Assembly (NCBI GenBank): GCA_002501065.1
Contig: DLRK01000037.1
Location: 1 to 49,700, forward strand
Direction: 5' to 3'
DNA length: 49,700 nucleotides
DNA from: Akkermansiaceae bacterium UBA7890
GTDB lineage: Bacteria > Verrucomicrobiota > Verrucomicrobiia > Verrucomicrobiales > Akkermansiaceae
In this document: positions 35,603 to 44,878 of the stretch, piece after piece
Layout of the letters: every line of letters starts with the position of its first letter
Numbering within the stretch: the first letter of the stretch is position 1
Notes under the pieces: generated by a model
The model's input: only the letters and a program-made list of their open reading frames with translations
What the model was told of the DNA's origin: nothing
Databases searched by the model: none
Made by a program: the position numbers and the translations under genes

Positions 35603-35903
35603 TTTTCAATCGCTTTGCTGTTTCTGGCTCGCAATACCTGAAATCCGCCAGCATCCCGCCGCGCTGTCCCGCTGCACTCCGCACCTGGAGAATCACTTAT
35701 GGCACACGGCCGAGATGAAATCTCCGTCCAGGGCACCCCGATTGATGGAACCCCACCCCCGGCTGTATATCGGGACCACTCTCAACCGTATGGCATCAGC
35801 CGGCCTGAAGTAACCGCCCGGCTGACCACGCAACCTTCAAGCTGGCAACCACGGCATCACGGATGCCACGAGCAGGAAGGGGCCGTTACCCGCAACCCTC
35901 CTG
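35603..35903. other. Intergenic region between M1 peptidase and fdhD
   Basis: 301 bases with no convincing gene (an 80-codon plus-strand frame lacks any recognisable domain). It holds an 8-base inverted repeat TCAGCCGG/CCGGCTGA with a 14-base loop at 35796-35825, about 80 bases past the fdhD stop on the minus strand, a candidate terminator for that unit. The peptidase promoter probably lies here but is not recognisable. Confidence 0.45.
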
Positions 35904-36665
35904 CTACTCCCCTACACGCTCTGAACCCGTATAAATATTGAAGTGCGGCGGGCGCAGGAAACCCACCAGGGTTTGATTCGATTCCTGTGCAAGCTCCACC
36001 GCCAGGGAGGAGGGTGCCGAGATCCCCGCCACAACGGGAATGCGACCTGCCAGGGCCTTCTGCATCAACTCGAAGGAGAGACGCCCCGACATCAGGACAA
36101 AACTGTTAGAGAGGTCGACGCTGTTCAGGAGAGCCCAGCCAAGCACCTTGTCCAGCGCGTTGTGCCGACCCACGTCTTCGCGCAGGGCCAGGAGCCGCCC
36201 CTGCCGGTCGAAGACCGCCGAGGCGTGCAACCCGCCTGTTTCGTCAAAGGTGGCCTGGGAGGCCCGCATCATGATCGGCGCCTCCATCAGGGCCGACTCG
36301 GAAATGACCGGCCCCATGGCCACGGGTTCGTGAAGGGAGGTGATGGCCTCGATGGTCGCCTTGCCACAGAGTCCACAGGAGGACGCGCTGAAGAGATGGC
36401 GCGTCAAGCGGCCAAAGTCGACTTCCACCCCGTCGGCCAGGAAGACGAGAACATGATTCTCCTTCGCCTCGAGATCGATCCGGGCAATCTCTCCCTGCGA
36501 ACTGATGATTCCCTCGGTCCAGAGGAATCCCGTTGCCAGTTCTGCATCATTTCCCGGAGTGCGCATCAGCACTGCCACCGGATGACCATCCACCACGAGC
36601 TGCAGAGGCTCCTCCAAGGCGACCCGGTCGACCTCCTGGCCATCGGGTTGCCCGATGCGGGTCAC
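35904..36665 (-). CDS. fdhD: FdhD-type formate dehydrogenase accessory sulfurtransferase
   Basis: Transfers sulfur to the molybdenum or tungsten cofactor of formate dehydrogenase. A CxxC pair in SASSCGLCGKATIE is the sulfur-carrying site. VALEEPLQLVVDG, MRTPGNDAELATGFLWTEG, REDVGRHNALDKVLGW and SGRLSFELMQKA are family signatures. The frame can be extended to a TTG at 36785, but AAGGAGG stands five bases before GTG at 36665, giving 253 residues and the usual opening, so that start is chosen. It ends the minus-strand pair with the isomerase-like gene. No formate dehydrogenase subunit is in the window, so the client enzyme is elsewhere or is a different molybdoenzyme. Confidence 0.94.
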   Translation of the reverse strand: MTRIGQPDGQEVDRVALEEPLQLVVDGHPVAVLMRTPGNDAELATGFLWTEGIISSQGEIARIDLEAKENHVLVFLADGVEVDFGRLTRHLFSASSCGLCGKATIEAITSLHEPVAMGPVISESALMEAPIMMRASQATFDETGGLHASAVFDRQGRLLALREDVGRHNALDKVLGWALLNSVDLSNSFVLMSGRLSFELMQKALAGRIPVVAGISAPSSLAVELAQESNQTLVGFLRPPHFNIYTGSERVGE

Positions 36666-36670
36666 TCTCA

Positions 36671-36677
36671 CCTCCTT
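36671..36677 (-). promoter_or_regulatory. Strong Shine-Dalgarno AAGGAGG of fdhD
   Basis: AAGGAGG, a five-base spacer and GTG at 36665. It overrides the upstream in-frame TTG at 36785 as the likely start. Confidence 0.75.
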
Positions 36678-36800
36678 GTCCCCACGCGTCGACACCGGGC
36701 GATCTTCGCCTCCGCCTCCCGACTTGGCAAGTTTCCCTGCATGATCTCGATTCTCTTCAAAGAGCAGCAGGGCCCCGGGGAACAAAGCACCGGCTACCGG

Positions 36801-37655
36801 TCACCCTGCCGGGTTCACGGCCACCCGTTCCCACGCCTTTCGCATCTCGCCCAATGCCACGATGCAGTCCTCCCACACCGGGGGCCAGGTGCTGATCCCG
36901 TAACCACTGGCCACCGGACCGAGTTCGGGCACCACCCAGAGCACATTATGGGGTCGCGGCCCCTCCAACCAGCAGGCAAACGCTGCTTCCACGAAGGGCA
37001 GATAGTCGAGGAACTCCCGGGTGAACCCTCCTTCGCTATCCGTAACGGGGATCTGACAGTGATGCCCGTTGAAGGGGCGGCAGTGCAGCAGGTTGCTGTG
37101 CTGCAGCAGTTCCGGACGATCAAGCAGTCGCCCGGCAAAGTCGGCGGGTCCCAGATGCTTGATGATGGCGGGGTGCGAGTGATCAACGTTCATGCGCAGG
37201 ATTCTGCCAGTGGCCTGCCGGTATCCATCGGCGATGGCATAAGCCTTCTCCGGGGTCTCGGTGCAGGTGTCCCGGTGAACCTCCAGGTGGACATTGGCGT
37301 TCTGCCGCGCATCCTCTTCCATCAGGAGAATGGTCTTCTCGATGGCCTCCTCGACCGGCGTATCGTGATCGCAGAGCTGCACATTGATGGTCGACGATCC
37401 ACATTCCAGTTGGGTGCGAATCAAGTCCGCATATTCCGAGGGATCATTGGCATCGAAAAGCCCTGAGAACTCCAGCCCGTGTTCCTCCAGCAGGACCTGC
37501 AGTTCCGCGCTGGCACGATGATTGATCCCATCAAAGCCAGCCTCTTTCACCGCCCCCACCTTCTCTGCCAGGGACCACTCGTCCCCGGCGGAAGGATGCT
37601 CCACCAGGGTCCAGAGGTTGGCAATGAATCTGATCTCGGGAGCGGCATCACTCAT
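36801..37655 (-). CDS. Sugar phosphate isomerase/epimerase family TIM-barrel protein
   Basis: A 284-residue cytoplasmic protein of the xylose-isomerase-like fold, the third such protein in the window. It opens MSDAAPEIRFIANLWTLVEH with no export signal. Metal-site candidates are VHLEVHRDTCTETPEK (Glu/His), RMNVDHSHPAII (Asp/His), CRPFNGHHCQIPV and VVPELGPV. It differs in sequence from the two isomerase-like proteins near 3.5 and 6.2 kb. It is followed by fdhD about 135 bases downstream. Substrate is unknown. Confidence 0.82.
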   Translation of the reverse strand: MSDAAPEIRFIANLWTLVEHPSAGDEWSLAEKVGAVKEAGFDGINHRASAELQVLLEEHGLEFSGLFDANDPSEYADLIRTQLECGSSTINVQLCDHDTPVEEAIEKTILLMEEDARQNANVHLEVHRDTCTETPEKAYAIADGYRQATGRILRMNVDHSHPAIIKHLGPADFAGRLLDRPELLQHSNLLHCRPFNGHHCQIPVTDSEGGFTREFLDYLPFVEAAFACWLEGPRPHNVLWVVPELGPVASGYGISTWPPVWEDCIVALGEMRKAWERVAVNPAG

Positions 37656-37824
37656 GGCATGAATAAAAGGTGGATTGAGCGGGCATGGCCAACAATTCCG
37701 GCTGCATTTTTCCGGATGAAATGCTTCGCCTCTACGCCCGCCAAGGGGGGCACTATGGGAACGACCCGGATCATCCCGAGGACTCGGCCTTGAGGAGGAC
37801 CCCGCCCGGGCGTAGTCTCACCTC

Positions 37825-40113
37825 ATGGCCCTGCACTGGCACATGGCGCAATTCAGGATGGCTGCCGTTCTTTTGCTGCCCCTCCTCCTGTCGCTGCCAT
37901 TCGTTGAAGCCGCCAATTACCGCAACTTCAAGCTCCCCTGCCTCGCACCCCTTCTCAAGCAGGTCGACCCGGAAGCCCCGGCCACCGTCAACCTCGCCTT
38001 TCTGCACGGCCCCTGGCGGGCCCCGGTTCTCCGCGATGACATTGGGGTGGTCAGTTTCCCCATCACCACCACCTCCAGGGAGACCCAACGCTGGTTCAAC
38101 CAGGGAGTGGCCTGGATCCACGGTCAGGCCCATGGCGAGGCCGAGCGCTCTTTCCGGCAGGCCCTCCTCTCCGACCCCCGGAACCCCATGATCTTCTGGG
38201 GCCTCGCCGTCGCCAATGAACAGCGACCCGGTCGAGCCCGGCTCTTTGCCCAGACTGCACTGCGCCGGACCGGCAACTCCACCACTCCGCGTGAACGTCT
38301 CTGGATTCATGTCCTCGCCAACTTCTACGGCCTCAAACGCGACACTCCGGTCAAGCCTCCGCCGCTTCCTGACCAGACCAGGGACCAGGATCTCGCGCGG
38401 CATCGGCAGCGCATCCGCGACCTCGAGAACCTTGCCCTTGCTTATCCCCATGACGTGGAAACAAAAGCCTTTCTCCTGCGCCAACTCGTCCTCGACCTCC
38501 ATCGCTCCGGCATCGCGCTCACCAGCCACCTGGCCGTTGACCGCCTCGCGCACGAACTCACCACCCTCTCACCCCGCCACCCCGGCACGCACTACCGCGT
38601 TTTTCTCTGGCTGCGCGAACAACCTGCCCAGGCCCTCGCTCACGCCAGATCCAGTGCCAGCACCGCCCCGGGTCTTGCAGACTCATGGCGCTTCGCGGCG
38701 GAAGGATGGCGGGCCGGCGGCCGACAACATCAGGCCATTGCCCTGTCCCAGTGCGCCCTCCGCGTCCACCACCACGAGATGCGCGAGCACCTCCTCATGC
38801 CCCCGGCGGCAGAGAATCTCTCCTCCAATTACGCAGCCCTCGGTGACACGCTTGTTTCAATGGGCCGGCTGCAGGAAGCCCTTGAGATTGCGGACGCTCT
38901 CCTCAGCCTGCCCCGCAGCCTGACCGTGGAAGGGATCAACAGGAAATCATCCGATCTCCTTCTCCTCGGTCGTCGTCTCCACGCGCAGGCCGCAATGCAG
39001 GCCGGAAAATCAGAACATGTCATCCATCTTTTCCAGAACGATCCCCGGTTTGCCCCAACGCCCCGCTCTCCCCGGGAAACGGCCCAGACCAGCTACTGGA
39101 CCGGCCTCGCACTCTGCTCTCTTGGGCACCCGGATCAAGCCAGGTCCATTGCGCTGTCCCTGGCAGAAATGGCCAGGCGCTACGAGGATGACCCGCTGAT
39201 CGGAACCTGGGCTGAGGGATTGACCTACTTCCATGCCCTCACCAGCCAGGAGGATCCCGGCGAACAGCATTCCCCGCCCCACCTGCCTGTCGACATCCAT
39301 TCTGCGGCCTGGCAAAAACTGGAAAAACCGGGGATCGCGCTAAAGGTGGCCCGCGATCATCTTGAGCAGAACCCCCATGGTCTCTTCGCCACCGCCCTCT
39401 ACTGCTCCACCAGCTTTGAGAATGGAAACCGTGTTGCGGCCACCAGGGCCTTCGATCGCACCTTCCGCCAGGACGTCCTGCGAGCCGACAAGGCCCTCCG
39501 TAGTTTCCCCGCCCTCGACAAGGTCGCGACCGCCCTCGGACTCCCCACGCGCTGGACCCTGCCTCCTGAAAACCTGGACGGGGGAAGTCTTCCCGAAGAC
39601 CCTGACAGCCTGGGACCGGCGCGGTGGTCTCCTCCGCCTGCTCCGGCCTGGACTCTATCCAATCACACCGGCCACCCCGTAGCTCTCGCCGACTACAAGG
39701 GCAAAGCGGTTCTCCTGAACTTCTTCCTGGGAATAAGCTGTCCCTTCTGCCTCAGCCAGCTTGAGAAATTCCGCCCCGCTCTGGCGGACTACCGGAAGGC
39801 GGGCATCGAGATGATCGCCATCAGCACCGACGACGTGAAAACCCTCACTCTGAGACTGGGCAAAACCGGGGAAAAGACGGCGGAAGCCCGCCGGACCTTC
39901 CCCTTCCCCATCCTCGCGGATCCCGGGCTTGGGACCTTCAGGAACTATCACGCCTTTGACGACTTCGAGGAAGGTCCGATGCACGGCACCTTTCTCATCG
40001 GCCCACGGGGTCGGATCCTGTGGAGCGATATCGGTCACGAACCCTTCAACCATCCCGGGAGACTCCTTGAAGAAGCCAGGCGCCTCCTTGCTGATCACTC
40101 CTCCGACCCGTAA
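37825..40113 (+). CDS. Exported TPR protein with C-terminal redoxin (thioredoxin-fold) domain
   Basis: A 762-residue protein with a signal peptide around MAAVLLLPLLLSLPFVEAA; internal starts at 37843 and 37858 are alternatives. The middle (about 95-560) is all helical with TPR-like repeats: RWFNQGVAWIHGQAHGEAER, AENLSSNYAALGDTLVSMGR and WTGLALCSLGHPDQARS. The C-terminal part (about 600-760) is an AhpC/TSA-type redoxin with ISCPFCLSQLEKF, whose CPFC pair (about Cys639 and Cys642) is the active site, and FPILADPGLGTFRNY. I infer a periplasmic thiol-disulfide enzyme recruited by a helical scaffold. Domain order is clear; partner is unknown. Confidence 0.8.
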   Translation: MALHWHMAQFRMAAVLLLPLLLSLPFVEAANYRNFKLPCLAPLLKQVDPEAPATVNLAFLHGPWRAPVLRDDIGVVSFPITTTSRETQRWFNQGVAWIHGQAHGEAERSFRQALLSDPRNPMIFWGLAVANEQRPGRARLFAQTALRRTGNSTTPRERLWIHVLANFYGLKRDTPVKPPPLPDQTRDQDLARHRQRIRDLENLALAYPHDVETKAFLLRQLVLDLHRSGIALTSHLAVDRLAHELTTLSPRHPGTHYRVFLWLREQPAQALAHARSSASTAPGLADSWRFAAEGWRAGGRQHQAIALSQCALRVHHHEMREHLLMPPAAENLSSNYAALGDTLVSMGRLQEALEIADALLSLPRSLTVEGINRKSSDLLLLGRRLHAQAAMQAGKSEHVIHLFQNDPRFAPTPRSPRETAQTSYWTGLALCSLGHPDQARSIALSLAEMARRYEDDPLIGTWAEGLTYFHALTSQEDPGEQHSPPHLPVDIHSAAWQKLEKPGIALKVARDHLEQNPHGLFATALYCSTSFENGNRVAATRAFDRTFRQDVLRADKALRSFPALDKVATALGLPTRWTLPPENLDGGSLPEDPDSLGPARWSPPPAPAWTLSNHTGHPVALADYKGKAVLLNFFLGISCPFCLSQLEKFRPALADYRKAGIEMIAISTDDVKTLTLRLGKTGEKTAEARRTFPFPILADPGLGTFRNYHAFDDFEEGPMHGTFLIGPRGRILWSDIGHEPFNHPGRLLEEARRLLADHSSDP

Positions 40114-40259
40114 ATACCGGGATCACTCATAGCGGTAACTTTCCTCCCTGAAATCGTATTATTGAACTCCCGGGTTGTAACGCCACCTGCCATCGATGCG
40201 TCGTTCTACAGTACGAACCAGACCCTCCCCAATCGGGTAACGCTGACACGTTTGACATA

Positions 40260-40288
40260 TTGAGGAGCGCTGCCTGATTCTATATAAT
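40260..40288 (+). promoter_or_regulatory. Strong sigma70-like promoter of DUF1800 operon
   Basis: TTGAGG (40260-40265), exactly 17 bases, then TATAAT (40283-40288). The predicted start near 40295 is almost at the ATG at 40297 and 20 bases before the ATG at 40315. TTGACA at 40252 is 25 bases from the same -10 and is too far. Confidence 0.7.
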
Positions 40289-40314
40289 ATGGAACCATGT
40301 TGGATTTTTCCCCG

Positions 40315-43300
40315 ATGAAAATGCTTTCTTTTCTTCCTTTCCGGCGGGGCATCGCCGTCCCCGCCGTTGCAGTGCTTCTTCCTGTCCAACTCTGTGGCCA
40401 GGAAGTGAATCTGGACTCCGACTCCGATGGCCTTATCGATTCATGGGAAATCCAGCATTTCGGGGCGCTCAATCACCCGGATGGCGCAGCCAACCTCGAT
40501 CCCGATGGAGACACCTGCAGCAATCTCAAGGAAAGCCGGGACGGCACCGACCCGAACGACCGGACAGACTGCCTCAAGGTCGCCAGGACAATCCTCACAC
40601 CCGGAGAACTGACCATCACCTGGGACACCAAGCCAGGCAAACGCTACCAGATCGAAATCTCCGATGACCTGCAAACCTGGAAACCGGTCAGCAATGCCAC
40701 CGGCACCACCGCCCTCAACTGGTTTGGAACGGGGAGCCGGCTCACGGTGGATTTTTCCGATCCGGACACTCCCGCAGTGCGGGGCGGCGTCACCCGCGAG
40801 GTCTGGCATCACGGCGATTCAAATGGATCAATCGGCGGCCTGCGCAGGCACATCAGTCCAGGCCTCGAACCGGCTGAAACTCCCGCCGATGGGATCGAAT
40901 GGCGCGACAGCCTGAAGGGACCGACCAACTACGGTGACAATTACGGGACCCGGTGGCGCGGATTCATTGTTCCAAAGCGCACCGGTATCCACAACTTCTA
41001 CATCGCTGGTCGCCATCAGTGCGAGTTCTGGCTCGATGCCACCGGCAATCCCTCCGACGGCATTGGCCTGAGCCGGCGCTGCTGGCTCTACGACCAGGAA
41101 CTGACCGAGGAGGAAGACTGGGACTATCTCGCCTCCCTCGGCGTAACCGACACCCAGAAATCCGCCGACCTCTGGCTGACGGCAGGTCGGCGCTATTACT
41201 TCGAAATCTACCACAATCACAACGCCCAGTGGGATCATCTCGCGGTGGGCTGGGAATTCGGCAGGAACGGGACAATTGCGGTGGTTCCCGGCGACTGCCT
41301 GGAACCGATCGGAGATTTCGTGGAGAACGAGGATTACACTGACAACAATGTGGCCGGGCTCCTGGCCCACGGCAACCGCAAGTTCGTCCGGGTGAAGACC
41401 TTCGGGCCTCTGAGTGCCCAGGCCCTCGACGCCGATGGAGACCGCGTGGCGGACGAAATCGAGAATGCTCTCGACGGCTACCAGTTCTTCCGGCCGCAGA
41501 GCGCCCGAGCGGGCACTTCCGACGGCGTATCCCTCACAACGTCCGGTCAGGCTTTCCCCCCGGCCGATGTCATCACGGTGGAAGTAACGGATGCCACCGG
41601 CCTCGAGAACAACGGCACCATTGCGGGAGGCACTCCCCGTGTGAAGAACGTCGCACGTGTTCTCCTCAAACGAAGCGGTTCCCTTGTCCCGAAGAATATC
41701 GTCTTCTTCCTCAACGGACCGGCCGATCCCCAGAGCAAGGGCGTAGCCGGCAACAGCGACTACGTGGTCGAACTGCTCGACGGCACCCGGTTGACCAAAG
41801 ATCCCGACAACGGGGCCTACCTGACAGCCCTCCCCTTCGGGAGCACCGGAGAGATCATCGAACTACGTCCTCTTCTCGATGACATCGTGGAGTATCCCGA
41901 GGAACTCAACCTCGTTCTCGACACCCCCGGGATCAATTACGTGGTGGGCACCCCCTCCCAGGGAACCGTCGACCTGGTGGACGCCCGCGACGACCCTGAA
42001 TTCAACAAATACTATATCGGCAATTTTTCGAAGGATCCCGCTGCCCGCATGCCTACCAGCGCGACCGGGTCCACCCTCCTCGTCCTGAATGGCAGCAATA
42101 CGGTTGCCATCATCAACGACTACTTTGAGAACCTCAGTTCAACCCAGACCAACACCCACGTGCACAAGGCCTCCCTGGCGGGGATCACCTTCACCTCGGG
42201 CCCGGTGGTGGAATCCATCACGGAGGACGGCAGCGAGAACGGCACCCCGCTCATGGGTCCGGTCAGCAACTACACCTATCGTATCGAACCACGCGGAGCC
42301 TTCTCGGTGCAGGACATCATCGACTCGCTGGAGTATGACAATCCCAAGCAGGAGGTGCCTGCAGGCACTACTCCACTCTACAACAACAAGCACACGGTCA
42401 ACAACGGAGGGGGGGAAATCTGGGCCATGTACCAGCGGCGACCGGCTTCCGAACTCTCCCCGGAGGAAGGAGACAGGATTCCGGCCACTCCCCCCATTGA
42501 ACCAATCGACCCGGTCACGGAAGTGGCCAAGCTCCGCCGGGAGGTCACCCGCTTCCTGACCCAGGCCACCTTTGGCCCCACCGAGGCCGACATCGAGGAA
42601 CTGCTTTACGAAGTGATTCATACTCATGAGGGAAACCGCATGGCAGCCTACGACGCCTGGATCACTGCCCAGTGGGCCCTTCCCCAGGCCCTCGTCCGGG
42701 ATCTCACTCATGCCATGGACATGCAGGAATTCACATGGCGCGGCTACTTTGATCCGGACCGTAATGGGGCGGCCAGCCCTCCCCCGGTCGCTCCCTCCAA
42801 CTGGCCCAGCTGGCCCTCCCAGGACATCTCCCGGTTCGACTCTCTCGACCCCGACACCTGGCAGGCTCCCGATGCCAGCTTCCCCCTGGTCGCGGCCCAG
42901 GAGAATGCCCTCGACAACATCCTGGGAACCCCGGCGCACAACAACCGGCGCCGGGCCCAGTGGACGATCATGGCCAACGCACGGGATCAACTGCGACAAC
43001 GGGTGGGATTCGCCCTCTCCGAAATCACGGTCATCTCGGAGAATGTCGCCGAAATACGCAATCGTCACATCGGCATGGCCCGGTGGGCCGACATGCTGGC
43101 CGAGAACGCCGACGACCACTTTCGCGAACTGATCGAGGATGTCACCTACTCGCCGGTGATGGGCAAGTATCTCAGCCACCTCCAGAACAGCAGCGAAGGA
43201 TCGTCCGGAGTGCCGCCTGACGAGAACTACGCCCGCGAGATCATGCAGCTTTTCACCATCGGACTGTTCGAACTCTGGGACGATGGATTCGTCAGGCTGG

Positions 43301-44859
43301 ACCCGGTCCAGTTCAACCTGATCCCGACCTACGACAACGACGACATCAAGGAACTCGCCCGCGTCATGACCGGCATGAGCTGGAGCACCAACAGTGCCAC
43401 CGCGGACAACTGGAACTCCCCTAATCTCATTCGCGACAACCCTCCATCCAATTGGTACGACGACTTTTCCGGCAACAGCTGGTATTCCTCCCGCTACAAC
43501 TACCCCATGGCCTTCTACGAGGACCACCATGACAGGGGGAACAAGACCATCGTCGGTGGTGTAGTCATCAGCAACAACGACAGGTCAAACGGTCGCTACC
43601 GGAACGAGGGAGACAAGGACCTGCGCGACGTTCACAACCTGCTGGCTGGCACCCAACTCAACACCACCCCCAAGTCCTTCTCCTCTGCCTGGTCCAGCGA
43701 TCCCATGGTCAATCACCAGACCACCCCGGCATTCATTTCCTATCGCCTCATCCAGCGACTGGTCACCAGCAACCCCTCGGGCCCCTATCTCTACCGGGTA
43801 AGCCAGGTCTGGCGGAACACCAATGGCCAGCTCGACGACGTGGTGCGCGCCATCCTGCTCGACCCCGAGGCCCGCAACCTGGGCACATCCGAACTCAATC
43901 CGGAATACGGCCGCAAGAAGGAACCCATCATCGCCTGGATCCAGGCCCTGCGCGCGGTGGGAGGACGATCACGGATCACCCTGGACGGAAGCGTGATTCC
44001 GGGCGACCCGATCCTCCTGCCACTCCAGGCCCATATCGGGTCCCTCTCCCCCACCAGCGACGCCGACCTGCGGAATTTCGATTACCCGGCGGACTCCCTC
44101 GCCAAGTTCCAGGGCATGGTGACACATGATGCCACCGGCCAGCTGATTCCAACCGGTCCCGGAACGTTCGCCCGCCTGCCCGGCACCTCCTACCGCCTTC
44201 AGAATCTCGACAACGGCGGCACCTCCTCCCTCGGGCAATCGCCCCTCAGGGCACCGTCCGTCTTCAACTGGTTTCTTCCCGGTTACAAACCCGGCGGCCT
44301 CATCGCGAGCTACGGAAAAGTGGCCCCCGAGTTCCAGATCGTGACCGAGAGCAGCGTCCTGCAGAACATCAACCTTTACTGGCAGTCCCACTACAACGGC
44401 AACGGCCTGAGCGGCCAAACGGTGGGTGGAAACAATACCAACTCGGCCCTGGCCGGCTACGGAACCCAGCGACAATACAGCAACGGATCAACCACCTACA
44501 CCGACGATAACATCATCCCGGATCACTACGCCTGGATCAATCGCTACAAGAGCTACCAGGTCGATCCCGAAAACCCCATGAATGACGAACAGGAGATCGA
44601 CCTGCAATTGATCAATGACCTCGACGACCTCCTGCTGGCAGGCCGCTTCAAACTCCTCTACCCGGTCGATCCCGGGGATGACGGAACATCGGTGCGACAG
44701 GGATCGCTCACTCACCACCCCGGACGCAATCCCCGTGAAACGCTTCTCCATTACCTGAGTGATACCTGGAGCAGCAATGACGACTGGCAGATCGGCAGCA
44801 AGGTACGGAACGCGCTTTACCTCATGGTCACCAGTCCGGAATACCTCATCCAGAAATAA
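40315..44859 (+). CDS. Secreted DUF1800 protein with TSP3, PA14, Calx-beta-like and CHRD domains
   Basis: About 1514 residues, exported (MKMLSFLPFRRGIAVPAVAV); an ATG at 40297 adds six residues. A calcium-type thrombospondin-3 repeat follows (DSDSDGLIDSWEIQHFG, about 35-85), then a short WDTKPGKRYQIEISDDLQTW module. A PA14 domain (about 155-325) holds YGTRWRGFIVPKRTGIHNFY and FYIAGRHQCEFWLDA. A Calx-beta-like region (about 405-560), a CHRD domain (about 562-670, NTHVHKASLAGI, SGPVVESI) and DUF1800 (about 740-1514, VTRFLTQATFGPTEADIEEL, NYAREIMQLFTIGLFEL) complete it. DUF1800 proteins are normally paired with DUF1501 proteins, as here. Probably cell-surface; biochemical activity is unknown. 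Confidence 0.88.
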   Translation: MKMLSFLPFRRGIAVPAVAVLLPVQLCGQEVNLDSDSDGLIDSWEIQHFGALNHPDGAANLDPDGDTCSNLKESRDGTDPNDRTDCLKVARTILTPGELTITWDTKPGKRYQIEISDDLQTWKPVSNATGTTALNWFGTGSRLTVDFSDPDTPAVRGGVTREVWHHGDSNGSIGGLRRHISPGLEPAETPADGIEWRDSLKGPTNYGDNYGTRWRGFIVPKRTGIHNFYIAGRHQCEFWLDATGNPSDGIGLSRRCWLYDQELTEEEDWDYLASLGVTDTQKSADLWLTAGRRYYFEIYHNHNAQWDHLAVGWEFGRNGTIAVVPGDCLEPIGDFVENEDYTDNNVAGLLAHGNRKFVRVKTFGPLSAQALDADGDRVADEIENALDGYQFFRPQSARAGTSDGVSLTTSGQAFPPADVITVEVTDATGLENNGTIAGGTPRVKNVARVLLKRSGSLVPKNIVFFLNGPADPQSKGVAGNSDYVVELLDGTRLTKDPDNGAYLTALPFGSTGEIIELRPLLDDIVEYPEELNLVLDTPGINYVVGTPSQGTVDLVDARDDPEFNKYYIGNFSKDPAARMPTSATGSTLLVLNGSNTVAIINDYFENLSSTQTNTHVHKASLAGITFTSGPVVESITEDGSENGTPLMGPVSNYTYRIEPRGAFSVQDIIDSLEYDNPKQEVPAGTTPLYNNKHTVNNGGGEIWAMYQRRPASELSPEEGDRIPATPPIEPIDPVTEVAKLRREVTRFLTQATFGPTEADIEELLYEVIHTHEGNRMAAYDAWITAQWALPQALVRDLTHAMDMQEFTWRGYFDPDRNGAASPPPVAPSNWPSWPSQDISRFDSLDPDTWQAPDASFPLVAAQENALDNILGTPAHNNRRRAQWTIMANARDQLRQRVGFALSEITVISENVAEIRNRHIGMARWADMLAENADDHFRELIEDVTYSPVMGKYLSHLQNSSEGSSGVPPDENYAREIMQLFTIGLFELWDDGFVRLDPVQFNLIPTYDNDDIKELARVMTGMSWSTNSATADNWNSPNLIRDNPPSNWYDDFSGNSWYSSRYNYPMAFYEDHHDRGNKTIVGGVVISNNDRSNGRYRNEGDKDLRDVHNLLAGTQLNTTPKSFSSAWSSDPMVNHQTTPAFISYRLIQRLVTSNPSGPYLYRVSQVWRNTNGQLDDVVRAILLDPEARNLGTSELNPEYGRKKEPIIAWIQALRAVGGRSRITLDGSVIPGDPILLPLQAHIGSLSPTSDADLRNFDYPADSLAKFQGMVTHDATGQLIPTGPGTFARLPGTSYRLQNLDNGGTSSLGQSPLRAPSVFNWFLPGYKPGGLIASYGKVAPEFQIVTESSVLQNINLYWQSHYNGNGLSGQTVGGNNTNSALAGYGTQRQYSNGSTTYTDDNIIPDHYAWINRYKSYQVDPENPMNDEQEIDLQLINDLDDLLLAGRFKLLYPVDPGDDGTSVRQGSLTHHPGRNPRETLLHYLSDTWSSNDDWQIGSKVRNALYLMVTSPEYLIQK

Positions 44860-44878
44860 CCCTCGCACCAAGAATTCC

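Noticed and set aside
35699..35941. 80-codon frame between the M1 peptidase and fdhD
   Set aside because: No recognisable domain or ribosome site, and it runs into the 3' end of fdhD on the other strand.
40252..40257. TTGACA as the -35 of the DUF1800 promoter
   Set aside because: Its distance to TATAAT is 25 bases, too long; TTGAGG at 40260 gives the ideal 17.
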